NCBI GenBank assembly: GCA_039090855.1
Contig: CM076991.1
Coordinates: forward strand, 103,366,021-103,430,020
Direction of reading: 5' to 3'
Length of the DNA stretch: 64,000 nt
From: Macrothele yani
Lineage: Eukaryota > Arthropoda > Arachnida > Araneae > Macrothelidae
The notes under the pieces were generated by a model, which saw nothing but the letters and a program-made list of their open reading frames with translations, was not told the DNA's origin and did no database searches. The stretch's first letter is position 1; each line of letters begins with the position of its first letter. The position numbers and the translations under genes were made by a program. Shown here piece after piece: positions 55,540 through 64,000 of the stretch.

Positions 55540-55541
<2 letters not shown>

Positions 55542-56095
55542 TTTGACTTTGCACCTTTTGCTTACTGCAATTATGCACATATATGCTCAGACACGTGTCT
55601 AGAATCGTTTGAGGATGGGGTGAAGGTGTCTCCCCTCACCTTTTGGGTTCAGTTTGTCACCGACATGTTATCCTTCCGTAAAATTTCAAAATTCAAACGC
55701 TCAACATATGTAGAATTTAATTTAAAATTCAGAACTACTGGATACTACATTTTCTAATACCAGACGAACCGTTATGAGGTTATTTTTGTCTCCATATCAA
55801 TATGTGTAATGCAATCCCACGGAGAAAAAAAAAATTGCTGCATGACGTTGGTGGGAAATGCATGCTTCAAGCTCTGAGCCTTACAGCCCTGGGATTTTAC
55901 CCTTACTAATTAACCTTGCTTGCTCTGGATGTCTTAGGAAATCTTCAGACCCGTAATTGCTTCTTATTTTACTGCATGGAATTCAGTTAACCTCTCCGTT
56001 CGTTAATCTTCTCGCTGTTAACCACAGTGGTCATTTCCATTGTTAAATGAAAAATAATTTCTGATATATATGACATAAAAATAATTTTTGATGAA
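55540..56095. other. no recognised feature
   Basis: Between two GA microsatellites; no supported gene. Confidence 0.4.
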
Positions 56096-56133
56096 ATAGA
56101 TAGATAGATAGATAGATACAGAGAGATAGAGTC

Positions 56134-56200
<67 letters not shown>
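56096..56200. repeat. (GATA)n then (GA)n microsatellite
   Basis: Six GATA units, a short bridge, then about 64 bp of GA. Confidence 0.99.
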
Positions 56201-56204
<4 letters not shown>

Positions 56205-56610
56205 AAGTAAAAAATACATACATACAGAGGTTGCGGACAACTGAAGTCATAGTACCATTCTAATGAGCTAAAATATACATAAATCTTTGGCAGCTTAAAA
56301 GATTAAATAAATGGTAGCACACGAAGACATGAAAAGATAAAATTTTGATTTATATAAGCTGAGGAATCAGGTCCGTTAAAGCATTAATCTGCCACTTAAA
56401 ATAAAGATAAATATTTTGCGCAGCTATGCACGATTGGTTTCCTAAATACGTGTCAGGAGCGTGAAAGTAACAAACAAGAAAGATGACACCGAATTATCGG
56501 GTGTAATAAGCACGTCATTTTAATCCCTTCTGACGCAAATTAAATTTATCAAAGCTATTCAAAGTCAATGGTACCGGTATGGAAAGCAATAGCATCTGAC
56601 AGAAGAAAGA
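56201..56610. other. no recognised feature
   Basis: AT-rich lead-in to the trimeric array. Confidence 0.4.
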
Positions 56611-56619
56611 AGTTTTTCA

Positions 56620-59600
56620 ATCGGGTTGATTTCCTCAGATATTGCTGGAAGCGGAATCGTGTGCTTACGCTCTCTGGTTGCAGACTTCTGCGTTAAGAAA
56701 AACATGAATTTATATGAGAAACATTTCGCACCGGAAACGCTGTCCAACACAGAATTGGTTTTTTCAAATCGGATTCTTAGAAAAGAGATATCGACAAAAA
56801 TAAGATATGACTCTATGTCCCCTGGTGGGAAAACCATGCATTATTTTAGGAAGAAAGTATTCTCAAAAGGTTTTTTCGTATGAGCGGTATCGGTCCCAGA
56901 AAAAACAAATTAGTCGAGTTTTCAGGAGCCCAGATTTTGCTACAAATACATCAGAAGCAGAAATTAACACTTATGCCCCTGGTGGCCAAACCATCCTTTA
57001 ACAAACATTAGAAATTATGTGAAAAATATATTCCATCAGGTCTTGTATGCGATACAGCAAGTATTTTTCAAATCGGAGTTTTAGAAGCAGAAAAACCGCA
57101 GAAAACGAAATTTACCTTTGTGCCCCCTAGCGAAAAGTCTGTGACTTGCTTGAAAATTCTGAATTTATAGGAAAAAACATCGGAAACACTATCCAACAAA
57201 GATGGAATTTTTCAAATAGGACTCCTATAAGTAGAGATATTGACAAAAATAAGATTAAATCTACGCCCCCTGGCGTAGAAACCATGCATTATTTCAAGAA
57301 GAAAATTTTCCTAAAAGGTTTGTCGACATGAGTAGTATCTGTCAACAAACGAATTTTTTTTCAATCTAGATTTTAGAAGCTCATATTTTGCTGCAAATAC
57401 ATCAGAAGCGGAAATTAATACTACGCCACCTGGCGGCCAAACCATTTTTTACAAAAATTAGAAATTATGTGCAAAGGATTTCCCATCCGAAGCTGTATCT
57501 GGTGCAGGAAAAAATGTTTAAATCGGAAATTTAGAAGCAGAGATACAGGTGAGAAAGCATTTAAATTTACGCCCCCTAGCGGAAAATTTACGAATTACTT
57601 GAAAATTTTGAAATTATATGAAAAACATGTCACACTGGAAACACTGCGAACCAAAGCAGGAATTTTTCAAATCGGACTCCTAGAAGTAAAGATATTCAGA
57701 AAAACAAGATATACATCTACGCCCCTGGCGTAGAAACCATGCATTATTTTAAGAAGAAAATGTTTCTAAAAGGTTTGTAGACATGAGTAGTATCGGTCTA
57801 CTAACAACGATTTTTTCAATCGAGAATTTAGAATATCATAAATTCGTCATGGAAAACTGCAGTGTGCTAAACAAGTTCAACACAGGTAGTGACCATAGAT
57901 TGGTGAGATGTAAGATGCATCTCAACACTAAACTTGAACGTGGCAAGCTCATAAGACAAACAAAATGTATTGACATAACCAACCTTAAAAACACCATAAT
58001 ACCTTCAAGTTGGAACTGAAGAACAGATTCTCCGCTTTAGAAGGCCTAACATTGGAAGAAGTGAATATTTCTGAAGTTAACAGAAAAGTAACCAAAGCTC
58101 TTATGGAAACAGCAACAAAATTAGCTGGGTCTAAGAACAAGTTGCAGGTGAACAAATTATCAGGAAAAACCAAAATGTTGATGCAAAAAAGAAGACATGA
58201 GGACAACTAAAGAAGATCTGACTTCCAAAGTGGAATACATAGAGCTATGCAAGCCAGTACGGAAAAGTATCTCTGAAGACGTAAGGAAATTCAATTGTGA
58301 ACTAGTGAGGAAAGCAACTGAAAACAACCAAAGCCTAAAGATAGCAAAGAGACATCTTAGTAAGGGAAGAAAACAGATTATGGCACTGAGAAAAGAAGAT
58401 GGTTCTGTAACAAGAAATAGAGGTGAAATTTTGACAAGAGTGAAAGATTTCTACTCCAAATTATATGAAAGGGATCATACATGTACTCCAGGCATCATGA
58501 AACGTACCAGAGTTCTTCCAGTCCTCCCAGCAGAAGTTGCACATGCAATTAAGAACATGAAGCGAGGAAAAGCTCCAGGAGAAGATGGAATTACTGTAGA
58601 CATCATACAAGAAGCAAGTGGAGAAATCGAAACAGTACTCGCCCAAATTTTCACTCGATGTCTTAATGAAGGGAAGATTCCTGAGGGTTGGAACAACGCT
58701 ACAATGATCCTGCTACATAAAAAAGGTGACATTGAGGATCTCAGGAACTACAGACCTATCAGCCACCTATCAGTGGTTTAAAAAATCTTCACTAAAGTTC
58801 CTTCACACCGTTTGAAGGTAACACTGGACATGGCTCAACCGAGAGAACAAGCTGGATTCAGGAGTGGCTACAGCACAATAGATCATATCCACGTACTGAG
58901 AGAACTAATTGAAAGAGCAAGGGAATATGAACTTCTATTGTGCATGGCTTTTATCGATTATGAAAACGCCTTTTATTCGGTGAAACCATCAGCAGTTACA
59001 ATGGCTCTGAAATCCTCTGGTATTGAAGATGCATACATTAATATTATTAATAACATCTATGAAAATGCAAGTGCGAAGATTCAGCTGTTTGAGAAAACAG
59101 CACACATAAAAGTAGGAAAGGGAGTAAGACAAGGTGATACCATATCTCCGAAGCTCTTTAATGCTACATTGAAGGGTGTCTTTCAGTCGCTGAGCTGGAA
59201 AAACAAGGGGATAAAGATTAATGGAGATTATGTAACTCACCTTCGTTTTGCTGATGACGTAGTCATTTTTGCAACTATCCGATCAGAGCTGCAATGTATG
59301 ATCCAGGAACTTGCTGACAAGAGTAAAGAAGTGGGATTAAAAAGGAACTTTCAGAATACAAAAGTGATGTTCAATGCTTTTTCAAGAAATGAAGATTTAT
59401 CGATTGATGGAGAAAAGCTGGAGATAACAGGCACGTACATTTATCTTGGACAGCAGGTATCAAGTGAGGGTCACATTGATGAAGAAATTAATCGGCGTAC
59501 AAAACTTGCCTGGAGAGCTTTTGGAAGAAACAGCCTAATTTTCAAGAGCAATATGCCATTATGTCTTAAAAGAAAAGTGTTTGATCAATGCATCCTTCCA

Positions 59601-61000
59601 GTGCTTACGTATGATGCAGAGACGTGGACCTTAACTAAAAGAGACATACAAAGGCTGCAGCCAACTCAAAGCAGCATGGAGAGTTGCATGCTTGGTGTAA
59701 CCAGGAGAGATAAGAAGAGGAACTCGTGGATCCGAAAAATGACAAGAGTGGAAGACATCATGCTCAGAGTTAAATATCTGAAATGGCAATGTGCTGGACA
59801 TACTGCCAGACGGACAGACCATCGATAGACAGTTGAAATTTTAGATTTGATTCCAAGAGACAGGAAAAAACCCAGAAGAAGACCACGTGGGAGATGGGTG
59901 GATGAAATTCGAAAGTATGCAGGAGTGACCTGGAGGCGACTGGCACAAGACAGAACGTTGTGGAGGAAACTTGGGGAGACCTTGATTCAGCAGTGGATTG
60001 ATAATGGGTGTCAATGATGATGATGATGATGATTTTTGCTGCAAATTCATCAGAAGCGGAAATTAAGATTTACGCCCCCTGGTGGCAAAATAATTTTTTT
60101 ACCAAAATTACAAATTATGTGCAAACGATTTCCCACCAGGAGCTGTATCTGGTGCAGGGAGAATTTTTCAAATTGGAGATTTAGAAGCAGAGATATAGGC
60201 GGGAACGCAATTTACCTCTACGCACCCTATCGGAAAGTCTATGAATTACTTGAAAATTTTTAAATTATATGAAAAACATGTCACACTGAAAACACTATCC
60301 AACAAAGAAAAAAAAATTCAAATCGGACTCCTAGAAGTAGGGATATTGACAAAAATAAGATATACATCTACGCCACCTGGCGGAGAAACTGTGGAAAATT
60401 TTAAGAAGAAAATATTTCGAAAAGGTTTATCGATGTGAGTGGTTTCAGTCCACGAAAGAATTTTTTCAATCGGTATTTTAGAAGCTCAGATTTTATGGCA
60501 AATGCATGAGGAGCAAAAATTAACACTTACGCTTCCTGGTGGCCAAAGTATTCTTCACCAAAAATTAGAAATTATATGCAAAAGATTGTCCACCAGGAAG
60601 TGTATCCGCTGAAGAAAAATTTTTTTAAATCGGAGTTTTAGAAGAAGAATTATCGGGAAAAATGTAATTTACTTTTACGCCCCCTAGCGGAAATTCTATG
60701 CGTAATTTGCAAAAAAAGTAACTATATCTAAAATACTCTTCGACATAAATGGAATCGAAAGATAAAATAATTTCTTCAGTCGGATGTTTAGAAGCAAATA
60801 AGTGGAATAAAACATATTTTTGAATTCGACATCATCTGCATTTACGCCCTCTAGCGGCGAAATTGTACTTCGTAAAAAAAAACGAAATAAAGGATCATCA
60901 TTCGCATATTTCAGTCTTCCCAATGCAAAAAGTAGTTTTCAAATCGGACCAATAGTTGCAGAGATATCGTGGATACAGACGGACGGACAAACCTGTAACA
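56620..61000. repeat. Trimeric ~150-bp repeat array with CTCF-core-like motifs, split by RTE E
   Basis: Three monomer types recur in order: A (cctggcgtagaaaccatgca, ttatttcaagaag), B (cctggcggccaaacc, aaaattagaaattatg) and C (ccccctagcggaaa, aattacttgaaaatttt). Each also has ttttcaaatcggact(c)ctag text and carries one (a)cgcccccTGGYGG or cgccccctagcgg motif. Motif starts: 56814, 56973, 57120, 57263, 57423, 57569, 57719, then after RTE E 60072, 60220, 60370, 60529, 60676, 60843. The array ends at 60960-60995 with gcagagatatcg and acagacggacggac. About 2 kb before the RTE landed. Confidence 0.9.
57836..60033 (+). mobile_element. RTE-clade LINE, copy E (5' truncated)
   Basis: Begins inside the endonuclease (aattcgtcatggaaaactgc) and runs to a (gat)n tail at 60033. 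Coding pieces: 57843-58019, 58010-58210, 58197-58781 and 58812-59828. There is a 1-bp loss near 57991, another near 58197, a TAA near 58779 and a TAG at 59826. RT motifs are present in 58812-59828, but DYEKAFDSV is DYENAFYSV, a double change in the catalytic block. Dead. It lies between an A and a B monomer of the trimeric array. Confidence 0.95.
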
Positions 61001-61258
61001 TTAGCACGATCTTGTTTTTACAAAAGAAGTGCTAAAAACCGTGTATTTTAGATTATCTAAAAACTAAATTTTAAGGTATAATTTAATCGCAAAAAGGGCA
61101 TAAAAATTACTTGTATCCGAGTTAAAAAAGTGTTAGAAACTGCAGTAAAGTATCGGGACTAACGCAGAATTACGTATAAAAGCGAAAAACGCATAACTGA
61201 GAAATGTATGACCGCCGAGGTTCCACTTTACACACACACGCTGGTATATATAAGTATA
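61001..61258. other. no recognised feature
   Basis: AT-rich spacer between the trimeric array and RTE copy F. Confidence 0.4.
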
Positions 61259-61259
61259 G

Positions 61260-63452
61260 ATTGTAATGTGCTAAACAAGTAGTCACCATAGAATGGTGAG
61301 ATGTAAGATGCACCTCAACAACCAAGCTGGAACGTCCCAAGCTCATAAATCAAACCAAATGCATTGATGTGACCCTCCTTATTAATCATCAAAATGCCTT
61401 CAAATTGAAACTGAGGAACCGATTTTCTGCTCTAGTATGTCTAACGGCAGAAGACGTGGGTATCTCTGAAGTTAACAGAAAACTAACCAAAATTCTCATG
61501 GAAACAGCAACAAAAATAGGTGGTACTATGAACAAGTTAACTATTAAGAAAATATGAGGAAAAACGAAAATGCTGATGCGAAACAGAAGGGAGATGAGGA
61601 CAAATAAAGAAAATTTAACTCCCAAAGTAGAATATATAGAACTATGCAAGACAATTCAGGAAAATATCACTGAAGACATAAGGAAATGCAATTGTGAACT
61701 AGTGAGAAAAGCAATTGAAAATAACAAAAGCCTGAAGAAGGCAAAAAGACATCTCAGTAAAGGAAGAAACAGATTATTGCACTGAGAAAAGAAAATGCTT
61801 CTGTAAGAAGAAATAGAGGCGAAATTTGATTAGAATGAAGGATTTATACACAAAACGATATATGAAAGAGATGATACTCCTATTTGAGTCATTAAGAAAA
61901 GTACCAGTACCAAAGTTCCTCCGAGAAAGACTGCACATGCAATTAAGAACATGAAACAGGGAAGAGCTCCAGTTGAAGATGGAATTACCGTGGACATTAT
62001 AAAAGAAGCATGTGGAGAAATAGGAATTACACTCGCCCAAGTTTTCACTAGATGTCTCTATGATGGAACATTTCCTGAGCATTCGAACAATTCTACTCTG
62101 ATCCTATTACACAAGAAAGGTGACACTGAGGATCTCAGGAGCTACAGGCCCATCAGCCTCGTTTCAGTGGTTTATAAAATTTACACAAAGGTTCTTTCAC
62201 ATCTCTTGAAGATAACATAGGACATGTCTCAAACAAGAAAACAAGCTGTATTCAGGAGTAGTTACAGCGCTATGGATCATATCAATGTGCTGAGAGAACT
62301 AATTGAAAGAACGAGGGAGTATGAATTTCTATTATGCATGGTTTTATTGATTATGAAAAGGCCTTTGATTCTGTGCAATCATCAGCAGTCACAATGGCTC
62401 TAAAATCCTGCGGTATTGAAAATGCTTATATTAGCATTATTAACAACATCTATGGAAATTCAAGTGCAAAAGTTTGGATATTTGAAGACACAGCACCAGT
62501 AAAAATTGGAAAGAGAGTAAGACAAGTTGACATCACATCTCCCAAACTCTTCAAAGCCACATTACAAAGTGCCTTTCAATCATTGAACAGGGGAAACAAC
62601 GAGATAAAGATTAATGGAGATTATGTAACTTACCTTCGTTTTGATGATGACGTAATTATTTTTGTAACTACTCCTTCACTGCTTCAGAGTAAGAATCCGG
62701 AACTTGCTGACAAAAGTAAAGAAGTGGGATTGGAAAAGAACTTTTAGAAGACAAAACTGATGTGCAATGCTTTTACAAGAAATGAAGATTTTGCGATTGA
62801 TAGGGAAACGCTCAAAGTAACCGTTACCTACATTTGCCTTGGACAACAGATATCAAGGAAAGGTCACATTGATGAAGAAATTAATCGGCGTATGAAACTT
62901 GGATCGGGAGTTCTTGAAAAGAACAGTACAATTTCCAAGAGCAATATGCCATTATGTCTTAAAAGAAAAAAGTGTTTAATCAATGCATCCTTCCAGTTCT
63001 TACATATGGAGCAGAGACATGGACCTTAACTAAGAAATACATACAAAGGCTGCAGACAACTGAAAGAAGCCTGGCGAGATGCATGCTTTGTGTAACCAAG
63101 ATAGACAAAATGAGCATCTCGTGGATAAGAGAATGACAAAAAAGAAAGACATCATGATCATGGTAAAATAATATACCTGAAATGGCAATGGGCTGGGCGT
63201 GTTGCCAGAAGTATGGTTCACCGATGGACAATTGCCAGAAGTATGGTTCACCGATGGACAACCGAAATTTTACGCTGGATACGAAGGGACAGAAAAAGAC
63301 TCGGAAGAAGACAACATGGGAGATGGATGGATGAAATTCGAAAGCATGCCGGAGAAACATGGAGGAGTGTGGCCCTAGACAGAGGGTTGTGGAGGAAATT
63401 TGGGGACACCTTCATCCAGAAGTGGATTGATAATTGTTAACAATGATGATGA
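61260..63452 (+). mobile_element. RTE-clade LINE, copy F (older, 5' truncated)
   Basis: Starts at tgtaatgtgctaaacaag, almost the same element coordinate as copy E, and ends with a three-fold GAT tail. Fragments 61369-61557, 61570-61785, 61951-62220, 62334-62747, 62760-63029 and 63213-63440 follow the RTE protein with many substitutions (FADD is FDDD; VRQGD is VRQVD), six or more frame breaks and a 30-bp tandem duplication at 63202-63261. Clearly more diverged than B, C, D or G; an older insertion or a sister subfamily. Confidence 0.92.
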
Positions 63453-63726
63453 CATTTATATTTACTGAAATATTTCGCTACTTAAAAAAATCTCCTATGC
63501 CCATGCGTTCGCCAATATCTTTTTTGTGTGTAAGGTAATTACAGCAGATAGTAACTAACACTGCAAGAGCTCGTCATATAATTAGTACTAAGGAATCGTT
63601 ATAATATTAAGAGTTAAAAAAGTAAAATATATGTCATTACGAGCTTCAAATTAAAGAACCTATGAATACCCTCGTGGTTTCGGGAAATTATTAAAATTTT
63701 CAAAATTAACAGTTTTTACACTTCCG
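63453..63726. other. no recognised feature
   Basis: AT-rich spacer. Confidence 0.4.
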
Positions 63727-64000
63727 CACATAATCTTCTTCTTGAGTTCCGTCCTTTTTTACGGTTTTCAACCTTAGGTTGGAGAAACGTATATGCTCCG
63801 CTCCAGCTTTCTCCGTCTGTCTGTCTGTCTGTCCGCACTATAACTCGCTAACTCGCGTCAAAATGGTTCGATTTTGATGAAATTTTAGTATGTGGTAAGG
63901 GACAACCTGGGGACGAACCCTATTGAAATTGAGCGAAATGGGGTCAAAGGTCTGGACATAAAAGCAGGATTCATTCCATCCCCCTTATGCATCATAACCT
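63727..64000 (-). repeat. M interspersed repeat, copy 4 (cut by window end)
   Basis: Reverse complement of the copy 1 pattern: (gtct)n tract at 63811-63832, then ttaactcgcgtc, ggttcgattttgatgaaatt, agtatgtggtaagggac and gaaatggggtcaaagg. It preserves the distal end seen in copy 1 (aaagctggagc...atatgc...aacct). Confidence 0.88.

Noticed and set aside
55440..55757. ORF with a poly Arg-Glu stretch
   Set aside because: Translation of the (GA)n microsatellite.

Overview
This is eukaryotic, AT-leaning, repeat-dominated DNA from an invertebrate, most likely an arthropod. No host protein-coding gene was recognised. Grounds: RTE-clade LINEs with short-tandem-repeat tails, several Tc1/mariner families with arthropod-style signatures, Ty3/gypsy debris, at least three tRNA-derived SINE families, satellites and long microsatellites, and no operon-like layout. 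Species cannot be named from the sequence; a chelicerate or crustacean is only a guess.

Layout. 0-6.2 kb: an interspersed repeat (called M here), then a decayed minus-strand Ty3/gypsy element whose gag is cut by three different SINEs. 6.3-7.2 kb: a 24-bp hairpin and a large inverted pair of transposase 3' fragments. 9.3-11.9 kb: internally deleted RTE copy A and a duplicated tRNA-like repeat. 13.9-17.7 kb: a broken Tc1 element abutting an RTE 5' fragment that is itself split by a Tx1/L1-like LINE 3' end, then M and a SINE. 18.3-29.5 kb: full-length RTE copy B (minus), copy C (minus) split by a 3-kb LINE with an ORF1, and copy D (plus) joined head-to-head to C through a templated hairpin. 29.6-35.3 kb: a Tc1 fragment and a mariner split by full-length RTE copy G and by a 565-bp MITE. 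35.4-41.1 kb: minisatellites and a 264-bp near-perfect palindrome. 41.2-43.6 kb: two back-to-back Tc1/mariner elements. 43.7-46.1 kb: a 44-bp satellite with higher-order structure and a SINE inside. 47.1-54.4 kb: nested SINEs, a Tc1 element with an uninterrupted transposase ORF (48.1-49.2 kb), a decayed Tc1 and more SINEs. 55.4-56.2 kb: GA microsatellites. 56.6-61.0 kb: a trimeric ~150-bp repeat array with one CTCF-core-like motif per monomer, split by RTE copy E. 61.3-63.5 kb: an older RTE copy F. 63.7-64 kb: inverted M repeat at the edge.

Working relations. RTE copies would supply endonuclease and reverse transcriptase, but every copy seen carries at least one stop, frameshift, deletion or truncation. 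The only ORF that looks intact from end to end is the 48-kb Tc1 transposase. The nesting gives relative ages: gypsy before SINEs; the 30-kb mariner before RTE G and the MITE; the trimeric array before RTE E; RTE C before the Tx1-like LINE. I did not find a convincing new enzymatic system. The most unusual structures are the CTCF-like array, the templated head-to-head RTE junction, the 264-bp palindrome and the duplicated LINE junction at 21.8-22.2 kb.
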